Source: Candidatus Ethanoperedens thermophilum
GTDB taxonomy: Archaea > Halobacteriota > Methanosarcinia > Methanosarcinales > EX4572-44
Assembly: GCA_012910725.1 (NCBI GenBank)
Contig: WNEG01000017.1
Span: 1 to 12,337 of the forward strand
Length of the DNA: 12,337 nt
Direction of reading: 5' to 3'
A program made the translations under genes and the position numbers. Shown piece after piece: positions 1 through 6,080 of the stretch. The notes under the pieces were generated by a model. That model saw only the letters and a program-made list of their open reading frames with translations. It was not told the origin of the DNA and searched no databases. Within the stretch, counting starts at the first letter, position 1. Each line of letters starts with the position of its first letter.

Positions 1-34
1 CCCGCCCTCACGGACGGGGTCTCCTTGTGCAAGT
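1..34 (+). mobile_element. Right-end-like hairpin of an IS200/IS605-type element (partial)
   Basis: Bases 1-18 can fold into a GC-rich hairpin: CCCGCC, then loop CTCAC, then GGACGGG, with one mismatch. It is followed by a tail ending in GTGCAAG. GC-rich hairpins of this form, followed by a short tail, are typical of right ends downstream of TnpB genes in IS200/IS605 elements, with the gene lying upstream on the same strand. Any such gene would be left of this window, so the element cannot be confirmed here. The surrounding DNA is AT-rich, which makes the GC-rich hairpin stand out. An ordinary terminator-like hairpin is the alternative. Confidence 0.4.
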
Positions 35-37
35 AAG

Positions 38-988
38 ATGAAATTGAATGAACTGCTTAATATTCAGGAGAATATCATATTAATGGAATCTGAATATCAG
101 AACAATACTTATATAACAAAAAGCTTAGAATTTTTATACAACACTGTATCAGAACTTTCACAATTCAATGAGCCAGTGAATGCGAAAATAATTATGCTTG
201 AAGGAATAGACGGCGTCTATGCTCTTGGGTTGTACAATCCTCCTATCAAGCAAGCAGCCTTCTGGACACTATTCACAACAGTACTTGACACAGAACATCA
301 AAACACATTCAACGAATTTGTGCATGCAATAAAAAGTCACATCGCAGATGAGGGTGTCTTAACACTCCATATTGAAAAAAGTGAGTTTGTCGAAGCTGTA
401 AGGGAGTATTATTCGATAAAGCTTGTAGAGAACTTAAAAAATTATCCTGTTAACTTTGAGTTTGTATACAATAAGCCGCGAGTGGAGCGGTTAAAAAAAA
501 TAATAAATCAATTAGAACAGTCTCATGGTCTTGACCTGTCTGGAAAAGTGCTTGAAATATGTTGTGGCAACGGCATGGCAACCGCAGCTTTAAACGAACT
601 TGGCATTCGACCGTTGTGTATAGACAATGATTCATATTCTATTCTTGAAGGACTTGCCAGCGAAGTGTTAAAACCAGAAAAAACGATAGTTGCAGATGTG
701 ACAGAATTAACAGATATTATAAAAGGTGAAGAATTTGACGTTTCCGCGGGATTCATGCTTGGAGATATTAATGAATTCAACAGATCTTCATGGAAAGAGA
801 TACTGATACAAACCATAAAACTAACAAAAAAAGACGGCATCCTCCTGTTTACTTTTCGAACAGAACCAGAAGTTATGTTTGTCAGAGACCTGCTTGAAGA
901 ACTTGCAACAGGTGATGTGATTTGCCCCAATGAAACAGAATTGCTGTATGATTGTTGGATATACATTGGAAAAAAGAAACTTATGTAA
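38..988 (+). CDS. Class I SAM-dependent methyltransferase, substrate unknown
   Basis: The 316-residue product has a Rossmann-type methyltransferase domain in its C-terminal half. Motif I is VLEICCGNGM at residues 171-180 (glycine-rich SAM loop). An acidic strand end follows at CIDND, with D196 and D198 placed to contact the SAM ribose. A further Asp lies in TIVADVTEL. The first ~160 residues match nothing I recognise and may form a substrate-recognition or helper domain. No Shine-Dalgarno site precedes the ATG at 38. The frame stays open upstream to the window edge, so the start is uncertain and the gene may continue into, or have been cut by, the IS-like end at 1-34. The gene is AT-rich and stands alone. 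The methyltransferase call is secure; the substrate is not known. Confidence 0.75.
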   Translation: MKLNELLNIQENIILMESEYQNNTYITKSLEFLYNTVSELSQFNEPVNAKIIMLEGIDGVYALGLYNPPIKQAAFWTLFTTVLDTEHQNTFNEFVHAIKSHIADEGVLTLHIEKSEFVEAVREYYSIKLVENLKNYPVNFEFVYNKPRVERLKKIINQLEQSHGLDLSGKVLEICCGNGMATAALNELGIRPLCIDNDSYSILEGLASEVLKPEKTIVADVTELTDIIKGEEFDVSAGFMLGDINEFNRSSWKEILIQTIKLTKKDGILLFTFRTEPEVMFVRDLLEELATGDVICPNETELLYDCWIYIGKKKLM

Positions 989-1012
989 GTTATTATTATA
1001 CCACTCCGTAAG

Positions 1013-1091
1013 TATAATTTGGAACTTTTATGACATAAAACACAGAGGGATACAGGGGGTGGTTTTGGGTGGTGAAAGTTGCATATCTGTG
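1013..1091 (+). repeat. 79-bp dispersed repeat, copy 1
   Basis: This stretch runs from TATAATTTGGAAC to GCATATCTGTG. It matches 3384-3462 in the same orientation with a few substitutions and small indels. The best conserved blocks are TTGGAACTTTTATGACATAAA, given here as TTGGAACTTTTATG plus ACATAAA, and GTGGTTTTGGGTGG. It lies in the spacer between the converging methyltransferase and flavoprotein genes. No coding frame runs through it. It may be one end of an insertion sequence or a MITE-like element. Confidence 0.75.
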
Positions 1092-1152
1092 ATAGAAGGC
1101 TATAAAAAAACAGATACGGTTTAGTATAAAACCCCTTTTCCACAGGTATTCT

Positions 1153-1764
1153 TCAATGATCTTTATAAATTCGGTAAGCCTCAACAAGCCTCTTTACTGT
1201 CTTATAGAGGCTCTCCAAACCCACACTGTCTGCCGCTGCCCCCTCTGCTTTCTTATCCTTTGACCATATCGATGCTCCAAGATTTGCCCCAAACGAGCCG
1301 CCTCCAACAGGTATCATCTCGTTAATAATGAAAAAGTCAATGATCGTTCGAATTGCAATCTCCTGGCCACCGCTTCGATCTCCCCCAATGGCAACGGCTG
1401 CCCCAACCTTGCCACTGAGTGCATGAACATCCTTTGCAACGAGAGCCCGACATCGATCCATCAAAACCTTTGCCTGTCCGCTTACTGTTCCCTGATAGAC
1501 AGGTGTCCCGATGATGATTGCATCAGCCCAGAGAAGAAGTGGATAAAGCTCGAGCATTCCATCACTATATATGCACCCACCTTCCCTGATGCAGTGATCA
1601 CAGTGGATGCAGAAATTAAGCTCTTTTCTATGAACAGAGAAATACATGGTCTCGACCGCTCCAAGTTCACCTGCATATTTTAGAGCCTTTCTTACAACAT
1701 AATCTGTTGCAGCCTTGCGAGGGCTTGCTGAGATGCCAAGAATCTTTATCATCTTTGTATCCAT
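1153..1764 (-). CDS. Iron-sulfur flavoprotein, NADPH-dependent FMN reductase-like (Isf family)
   Basis: The 203-residue product has a flavodoxin-like FMN fold with an inserted 4Fe-4S site. The N-terminal ILGISASPR loop (residues 8-16) fits the FMN phosphate-binding loop. C52, C55, C58 and C64 form the compact CX2CX2CX5C cluster motif of the Isf family. GTPVYQGTVSG further on is the second flavin contact. In methanogens Isf proteins pass electrons from ferredoxin and can reduce O2 or H2O2; that role here is by family only. ATG at 1764 is followed by a second possible start at 1752 (MIKILG), which gives a more usual N-terminus. It shares strand with the sulfite reductase and rubrerythrin genes upstream, but a 330-bp repeat-filled gap separates it, so a separate transcript is possible. 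Confidence 0.85.
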   Translation of the reverse strand: MDTKMIKILGISASPRKAATDYVVRKALKYAGELGAVETMYFSVHRKELNFCIHCDHCIREGGCIYSDGMLELYPLLLWADAIIIGTPVYQGTVSGQAKVLMDRCRALVAKDVHALSGKVGAAVAIGGDRSGGQEIAIRTIIDFFIINEMIPVGGGSFGANLGASIWSKDKKAEGAAADSVGLESLYKTVKRLVEAYRIYKDH

Positions 1765-1785
1765 TAGCTAAAATAATGCTTCATC

Positions 1786-2009
1786 TCTTGATTGCTGCGC
1801 AACTTGATTACTTCGTAATCAAGAGTTATTTCTGCACAACGAAGTTGTGCAGTGCTTGCACAATCAAGAGTTATTCAAGAGTTATTTTCTGCACAACGAA
1901 GTTGTGTAGTGCTTGCACAATCAAGAGTTGTTATTATATTTCTGCTTGCGTTGTATGCAGTACTTGCACAATTAAGAGTTGTTATTTCTACACACGGAAT
2001 GTGTAGCAC
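1786..2009 (+). repeat. Array of short hairpin repeats (two alternating stem types)
   Basis: One type-1 hairpin and four type-2 hairpins lie in about 220 bp. Type 1, at 1804-1822, has arms TTGATTAC and GTAATCAA around TTC. Type 2 occurs at 1832-1852 (arms CTGCACAAC and GTTGTGCAG, loop GAA), 1889-1909 (same with one G-U pair), 1942-1960 (weaker stem) and 1988-2006 (arms CTACACA and TGTGTAG). A degenerate type-1 copy begins at 1788. From 1817 the array is also tandem, with units starting AATCAAGAG or AATTAAGAG at 1817, 1862, 1919 and 1970. The first three end in CTTGCAC. The plus-strand frame through it encodes only a repeated low-complexity peptide. Related copies occur at 7975-8040 and 12267-12337. 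Confidence 0.85.
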
Positions 2010-2092
2010 AGCGTCAATAACCAATCTTTCGCATGTCTGGCTTTTATCTCTTGACTCGTGAAGTTCATCAAGACCTGCACCCTTCTATTTTA

Positions 2093-2764
2093 TCAGAGCA
2101 CTTTTTTCGTAAACTCCTCAAACCCGATCCTGTCAGTGAATTCGCCGATCCGTTCCCTTGGCTTTGCGTTCGCTTTGTAGTAGTCAATGACGCTCTGCGT
2201 TACCTTCTTTGCATCCTCAATCGACTCAACATAAACCAATTCCTTTGCAATTCTCGGCTTCCTGCCAGCATTTCCTCCGACGACTATCTTGAATCCATCC
2301 TTGAAGCCGAAGAAGCCGATGTCCCTCACCCACGACTCGCCGCAGCAGTTTGCACATCCTGATACGCCTATCTTGAACTTGGCAGGAAGACTCATGCCAT
2401 GATATGCATCATGCAGAGCCATGCCGAGACCCAGGCTGTCTGAAACACCCCGCTTACAAAATGCCGTTCCCGGACAGGTCTTGACGCTCCGCACGCATAG
2501 CCCGATTGCTGCGCCCATGTCCATCCCAAGATCGTTCCAGACAGAATCGATATCCTCTTCCCTGAGTCCAACGATTGCTATCCGCTGTGCGCCCGTGATC
2601 TTTATCGCGGCTGCACCATATTTCTCTGCTACATCTGCAATCTTCCTTAAAACATCAGGAGGAAGCACACCCGCTGGTATAGCTGGTGCTATTGCATAAG
2701 TCTCTCTGTCTCTTTGCAAGATTGCTCCCTTCTCTGGAAGGTCTGTCTTCTTTTCATTAGCCAT
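2093..2764 (-). CDS. Small siroheme sulfite reductase (assimilatory-type, alSir / Dsr-like protein)
   Basis: The 223-residue product has the architecture of the small monomeric sulfite reductases known from methanogens and Desulfovibrio (about 220 residues). An N-terminal ferredoxin-like half carries the KITGAQRIAIVGL segment (55-67). The siroheme / 4Fe-4S half follows, with C97-X5-C103 (TCPGTAFCKRG) and C137-X3-C141 (GCANCCG). The last Cys would bridge siroheme and cluster. The expected reaction is six-electron reduction of sulfite to sulfide, or removal of sulfite or nitrite, in the cytoplasm; the electron donor is not shown. A GAGG lies upstream of the ATG. It follows the rubrerythrin gene by 81 bp on the same strand and is probably cotranscribed. 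By eye this gene is more GC-rich than the methyltransferase and core genes around it, which would fit acquisition as a block. Confidence 0.88.
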   Translation of the reverse strand: MANEKKTDLPEKGAILQRDRETYAIAPAIPAGVLPPDVLRKIADVAEKYGAAAIKITGAQRIAIVGLREEDIDSVWNDLGMDMGAAIGLCVRSVKTCPGTAFCKRGVSDSLGLGMALHDAYHGMSLPAKFKIGVSGCANCCGESWVRDIGFFGFKDGFKIVVGGNAGRKPRIAKELVYVESIEDAKKVTQSVIDYYKANAKPRERIGEFTDRIGFEEFTKKVL

Positions 2765-2845
2765 TCCTATCGCCTCTGCTGCCTTTCTTTCGGCATTATT
2801 AAACTCTTTGTCTGTTTAATTATTCCTTCCATTCTTATCACCTGA

Positions 2846-3229
2846 TTACCACCCATGCGCTTCAAATCGCATGAGAACTCCTTTTAAACCAGCTTTGTGC
2901 CGTGCCTCGTCCTTTGATGCTCGCTCAAAGAAACGTGCAGCATCGATCATGTCCTCTGCTTCTGCTTTCTTTGCAGCATTCGCCTTCTCGGTTTCAGCCA
3001 TAGTCTCGCCTTTTAACATCATCTCAAGGTTCGACTTCGTGTCTTTGACCATACCGAGAAGTTCAGCGACCTCTGCTGCATGCCATGCTTCATCCATCGC
3101 AACCTGCCTGAAATACATGGCTACGGTGTGGTGTCCCTCGCGCTCAGCCTGCTTTGACATTGCGAGGTAGAGCCCGACTTCTGTTGTTTCGCCTTTAAAG
3201 TTTGCTTCAAGTTCTTTTTTTGTTGTCAT
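2846..3229 (-). CDS. Rubrerythrin-like di-iron protein lacking the rubredoxin domain
   Basis: The 127-residue four-helix bundle resembles the erythrin domain. The di-iron ligands are visible in two matching halves: E14 (GETTEVGLY), E47 and H50 (DEAWH) in the first, E75, E108 and H111 (DEARH) in the second. The protein ends at residue 127 in HGW without the CX2C pairs of a C-terminal rubredoxin, so a separate electron donor is needed. The family reduces hydrogen peroxide in anaerobes. The start is well supported by GGAGG (3240-3236) seven bases before ATG. It is first of the minus-strand redox genes, upstream of the sulfite reductase. Its neighbours suggest a role in oxidative or sulfite stress; this is inference. 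Sulerythrin-type proteins are the closest named group. Confidence 0.88.
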   Translation of the reverse strand: MTTKKELEANFKGETTEVGLYLAMSKQAEREGHHTVAMYFRQVAMDEAWHAAEVAELLGMVKDTKSNLEMMLKGETMAETEKANAAKKAEAEDMIDAARFFERASKDEARHKAGLKGVLMRFEAHGW

Positions 3230-3235
3230 TTTATA

Positions 3236-3240
3236 CCTCC
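3236..3240 (-). promoter_or_regulatory. Shine-Dalgarno site of the rubrerythrin gene
   Basis: The minus strand reads GGAGG TATAAAA ATG-proximal spacing, with six to seven bases between the GGAGG and the start at 3229. It fixes the start of the rubrerythrin-like gene. Confidence 0.75.
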
Positions 3241-3383
3241 ATTATCGTATCACTGGTTGCATAAACATTCTAATTTTACTTTCTTAATAATATGTATTGT
3301 GGGTATATAATATTATGGTGACTGAAACCCTGGGCAGGTTATTTTTTGGCAGACGCTTAAGAGTCATTATGCTATTGCATAAC

Positions 3384-3462
3384 TATAACTTGGAACTTTT
3401 ATGACATAAACAGCAGAATGGATCCATGGAGTGGTTTTGGGTGGTAAAAGTGCATATCTGTG
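3384..3462 (+). repeat. 79-bp dispersed repeat, copy 2
   Basis: This is the second copy of the repeat at 1013-1091, in the same orientation, from TATAACTTGGAAC to GCATATCTGTG. Similarity stops at the same inner point in both copies, right after ATCTGTG. The group II intron 3' end lies 21 bp further on. Part of this copy (3433-3451, GTTTTGGGTGGTAAAAGTG) also has an imperfect inverted partner at 4348-4362, beyond the other end of the intron. With copy 1 it brackets the three-gene redox cassette. The rest of 3241-3383 holds only AT-rich DNA with possible TATA-like sequence for the rubrerythrin gene. Confidence 0.75.
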
Positions 3463-3482
3463 TGCAGTCCAAAGTCACCGAG

Positions 3483-3521
3483 GTAGACTAAGAAGACGCG
3501 ATTACTCGCACCTCCCTGTCT
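3483..3521 (-). ncRNA. Group II intron domain VI with bulged branch-point A
   Basis: On the minus strand, AGACA and GGGAGGTGCGA pair with TCGCGTCTTCT, T and GTCT around a GTAA loop, using several G-U pairs. One adenosine (position 3489) stays unpaired. It is seven bases from the 3' end AC, as expected for the lariat branch point. Confidence 0.85.
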
Positions 3522-3523
3522 AA

Positions 3524-3557
3524 GAACCGTACGTGCGACTTTCGCCGCATACGGCTC
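3524..3557 (-). ncRNA. Group II intron domain V (catalytic core)
   Basis: The 34-nt hairpin on the minus strand starts GAGCCGTATGCG, has a GAAA tetraloop, and returns CGCACGTACGGTTC with the two-base CG bulge. The AGC catalytic triad is at its second to fourth bases. It has the size and layout of bacterial-type domain V with no damage visible. Confidence 0.95.
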
Positions 3558-3753
3558 AAGCATTTTGTAACCCTTTCAGTCCCAGTGCAGCAGTTTTCGG
3601 ATACTTCCTTAACTGCTTTTGTAATTCTGGTTTGCAAGGGTGTTAACATATTTTTTCAACTATTTTCCAATTGATATCAATCCATTGGAGAGTAGTTCTA
3701 ATGTCTGCACGTCTCTCGCCTAATATCGGCGTAATTGAACTATTTACATTCAC
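3556..3753 (-). pseudogene. Remnant of group II intron-encoded reverse transcriptase/maturase
   Basis: A GGAGG (3765-3761) precedes a GTG start at 3753. The first codons read VNVNSSITPILGERR, then QWIDINWKIVEK, which is the usual N-terminus of these proteins (RVT_N region before RT0). After an A-run the frame slips: YVNT continues one frame over and LQTRITKAVKE in another. The sequence then jumps, near 3601-3609, to KYPKTAALGLKGLQNA and a TGA that overlaps the first bases of domain V, as intron proteins often end. All reverse transcriptase, maturase and endonuclease domains are missing; an intact protein is about 400-600 residues. The two short frameshifts show that the piece decayed and is not translated usefully. 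Confidence 0.85.
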
Positions 3754-4017
3754 AGGTTTGCCTCCGTTTATACAACAACACACCAACGGTCAAGTCAGCA
3801 CCCTTTCGGGTTAAGGCAAATTTTGAACCTCTATTCACTCCATTACAGACCGACATTCGCTTTTCACCGATTCCTTTACCCTCTGCGCCATCGTTACTCC
3901 TTACGGAGCTCCTACCCAACTATTTTGGGAGTGTATAGGGCTTGACCCTGGTTCCGCATCGCGAATAATTATGAACGCCTCAGAAGCCATCTCTGAGCCG
4001 GAAACCGTCCGTCCATT

Positions 4018-4045
4018 CCCTATAATGTGACAGCAGCCATTATAG
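4018..4045 (-). other. Intron domain I stem-loop carrying EBS1
   Basis: On the minus strand, CTATAATG (4045-4038) pairs with CATTATAG (4027-4020) and presents the loop GCTGCTGTCA. Loop bases plus the closing C (TGTCAC, 4032-4027) complement the exon end GTGACA at 4313-4308. An exon-binding site in a terminal loop of domain I is what group II introns use to choose the target. Confidence 0.75.
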
Positions 4046-4414
4046 TCTGCTTTCATACCTTTTGGTCTAAGCGAAGGCAGCCTAATTTCGCTTATCATGA
4101 CTGACGACTCTTCCGATGATTCAACTTTCGTTTCTTCTTAGCGTTCTTATCCTGACAGTCGGTCTGAATATAGGCTTTCAGACTTCCCACGTTGTCCTGC
4201 AAGCTTAACACGCAAACGTTACCATTCGCACGTTTCACAGTAGGATTACCCCGAATGGAGGGGGTAGCCACAATGGCAATTCGCGGTTGCAGCTTCTTGT
4301 CGCACACTGTCACGCCATCTGGTGTTGAGCCTTTCCAATTAAACGTTCACTTACCACCAAACTCATAAACATCGACGTGGTAGGGTAAAAGCTATCAAGC
4401 TTATTGACAAATCA

Positions 4415-4418
4415 GGAG
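4415..4418 (+). promoter_or_regulatory. Shine-Dalgarno site of the ubiD-like gene
   Basis: AGGAG lies just upstream of the ATG at 4426 with seven bases between. It supports this start over internal methionines. The bases 4308-4414, between the intron and the gene, carry the 5' exon of the intron and one arm of an inverted repeat. I see no clear TATA box. Confidence 0.6.
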
Positions 4419-4425
4419 TGATGAT

Positions 4426-5871
4426 ATGGCTTACAACGACCTTCATGAGTTCATGATACTGCTTGAAGAGCATGGACTGTTAAAAAGAGTAACTATTGAA
4501 GTAGACCCCAACCTTGAGGTTACTGAAATATTGGATCGTCTTATGAAAAACAATGGCCCTGCCGTGCTTTTTGAAAATGTGAAAGGTAGCGACATACCTA
4601 TCCTTTCGAATGTGTTCGGAAGCATGCAGCGGATGTGTCTTGCTCTTGGAGTTGAAAAACTTGATGATATAGCAGATCGCATTGAGAAGCTAATAAAGAT
4701 CGAAGCGCCAAGGAGTTTGTGGGGAGGTATCAAGATGCTTTCACAGTTAAAAGAACTATCAGCTTTTCTTCCAAAGAGGATCAAAACAGGACCTTGCAAG
4801 GATGTTATACTTGGAGGAGATGAGGTAAATCTTGATAAGTTCCCAATTCTTACTTGCTGGCCAAAAGATGGCGGACCATTTATAACGCTCCCGCTCGTGT
4901 TCACAAAGAACCCGCATACAGGTAAGCAGAACGTTGGTATGTACCGACTCCAGAAATTTGATTCCAGGACCACTGGAATGCACTGGCAGATACACAAGCA
5001 TGGGGCACGGGACTACCAGGATATCGAAAAAGATGAAAAATTGGAGGTTGCTGTTGCCATTGGTGCAGACCCGGCAGTTGTATACGCAGCAACAGCCCCA
5101 CTCCCAGATAGCGTTGATGAAATGGCGTTTGCAGGATTTCTGCGAAACAAGAGCGTTGAACTTGTAAAATGTGAAACTGTTGACCTGCATGTTCCGGCAG
5201 CAGCAGAAATCATACTTGAAGGATATGTAGCTGCTGGGGAACTTTCTATCGAGGGAGCTTTTGGAGACCATACAGGCTACTACTCACTTGAAGACAACTA
5301 CCCGGTGTTTCACATCACCTGCATCACGCATCGAAAAAATCCAATATATCATGCCACAATCGTTGGACGGCCCCCGATGGAAGATGCTTATCTCGGCAAG
5401 GCGACAGAGCGCATATTCCTGCCACTGCTAAAAATGCAACTGCCAGAGATTGTTGATATGAACCTTCCAGTTGAAGGCGTATTCCACAATCTTGCCATCG
5501 TCTCAATCAAAAAACGATATCCTGCCCAGGCAAAAAAAGTCATGCTTGCATTGTGGGGGCTTGGTCAGATGATGTTTACCAAAACAATCATCGTTGTAGA
5601 TCAAGACATTAATGTGCACAACTTAAGGGAAGTGTTGTGGGCAACAACCACCAGAATCGATCCAGCAAGAGATGTCATGATAATCTCAAATACCCCCACA
5701 GACACACTCGATCATGCATCTACCATGCCAAACATTGGCTCAAAAATGGGCGTCGACGCCACAATAAAACGCAAAGACGAGGGATTTACCAGAGAGTGGC
5801 CAGATGTTGTCAGTATGCGAGAAGACATAAAAAAATTAGTAGATGAAAAATGGACTAATTATGGATTCTAA
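4426..5871 (+). CDS. ubiD: UbiD-family decarboxylase (prenylated-FMN dependent)
   Basis: The 481-residue product aligns over its whole length with bacterial UbiD in memory, from YNDLHEFMILLEEHGLLKRV to DPARDVMIISNTPTD and GSKMGVDAT near the end. The UbiD catalytic set is present: R174 (GMYRLQ), E276 and D281 in IEGAFGDHTGYY. These correspond to the R-E-E/D network around the prenyl-FMN. The family reversibly decarboxylates aromatic or unsaturated acids and needs UbiX for its cofactor; no ubiX is in this window. In archaea, UbiD homologues serve menaquinone synthesis, aromatic metabolism or, as anhydromevalonate phosphate decarboxylase, the isoprenoid pathway. The close likeness to canonical 4-hydroxybenzoate-type UbiD leans to a quinone or aromatic substrate, but this cannot be settled here. 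The gene stands alone. Confidence 0.9.
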   Translation: MAYNDLHEFMILLEEHGLLKRVTIEVDPNLEVTEILDRLMKNNGPAVLFENVKGSDIPILSNVFGSMQRMCLALGVEKLDDIADRIEKLIKIEAPRSLWGGIKMLSQLKELSAFLPKRIKTGPCKDVILGGDEVNLDKFPILTCWPKDGGPFITLPLVFTKNPHTGKQNVGMYRLQKFDSRTTGMHWQIHKHGARDYQDIEKDEKLEVAVAIGADPAVVYAATAPLPDSVDEMAFAGFLRNKSVELVKCETVDLHVPAAAEIILEGYVAAGELSIEGAFGDHTGYYSLEDNYPVFHITCITHRKNPIYHATIVGRPPMEDAYLGKATERIFLPLLKMQLPEIVDMNLPVEGVFHNLAIVSIKKRYPAQAKKVMLALWGLGQMMFTKTIIVVDQDINVHNLREVLWATTTRIDPARDVMIISNTPTDTLDHASTMPNIGSKMGVDATIKRKDEGFTREWPDVVSMREDIKKLVDEKWTNYGF

Positions 5872-6080
5872 TGCAGCCGTATGTTTAACTTGGTAATCCC
5901 ATTCTTCAATCTATTTTTCCACCATTCTCAACACAACATATCCTGCAAGCATGAGTAGTGTCTCAGCAACTTAATTTTTAGACAATTTTTCTAAACCGAT
6001 AAGCCAATATAGTAAACCACAAAGAGCATAGAGATATCGTTTTCCTCTGTAGACTGAAGAACTGTTATGTTGTAACTTGA
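5872..6080. other. Spacer with no recognised gene
   Basis: About 200 AT-rich bases separate the ubiD-like gene from the transposase remnant. A minus-strand frame of about 35 codons (roughly 6073-5965) encodes a short hydrophobic end reading YLYALCGLLYWLIGLEKL and then a stop. It has no start or homology I can name and could be decayed mobile-element DNA. Confidence 0.4.

Larger units (their letters stand above)
3483..4307 (-). mobile_element. Group II intron, 825 nt, reverse transcriptase largely deleted
   Basis: Read on the minus strand, the element begins GTGTGCG at 4307, matching the group II 5' consensus GUGYG. It ends ...GTCTAC at 3483, matching the AY end. Domain V is a perfect 34-nt module and domain VI has a bulged branch-point A. 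The six exon bases before the 5' end (4313-4308, GTGACA) are exactly complementary to TGTCAC in a terminal loop of domain I (4032-4027), which is the expected EBS1-IBS1 pairing and fixes the 5' splice site. The domain I-III region (about 4307-3770) contains recognisable intron-core stretches such as GTAACGATGG and CCGAAAGGGTGC. Domain IV holds only the beginning and end of the protein gene. The ribozyme parts look intact, so splicing or movement would need a protein supplied from another copy. IBS2 and IBS3 pairings were not worked out. Confidence 0.9.

Noticed and set aside
523..1143. Minus-strand 206-codon frame antisense to the methyltransferase
   Set aside because: Shadow frame, Ser/Pro-rich, no domain, and it conflicts with the clear methyltransferase motifs on the plus strand.
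1707..2006. Plus-strand open frame of 99 codons over the repeat array
   Set aside because: It encodes a repeated low-complexity peptide (CTTKLCSACTIKS-like) created by the tandem hairpins, with no Shine-Dalgarno site or homology.
1786..2009. CRISPR array
   Set aside because: Units are palindromic and of uneven length, the supposed spacers are themselves related, and no cas genes are present.
3735..3938. Plus-strand 67-codon frame antisense to the intron
   Set aside because: Opposite to the intron RNA and overlapping its domain II-IV region; no protein features.
3901..4098. Minus-strand 65-codon frame inside the intron
   Set aside because: Covers the EBS1 stem-loop and domain I; a structural-RNA artefact.
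4095..4313. Minus-strand 72-codon frame crossing the intron 5' splice site
   Set aside because: It lies in intron domain I and starts in the exon. The sequence is explained by the ribozyme.
5965..6073. Possible transposase C-terminus in the spacer after ubiD
   Set aside because: A short hydrophobic frame only; no signature that names a family.
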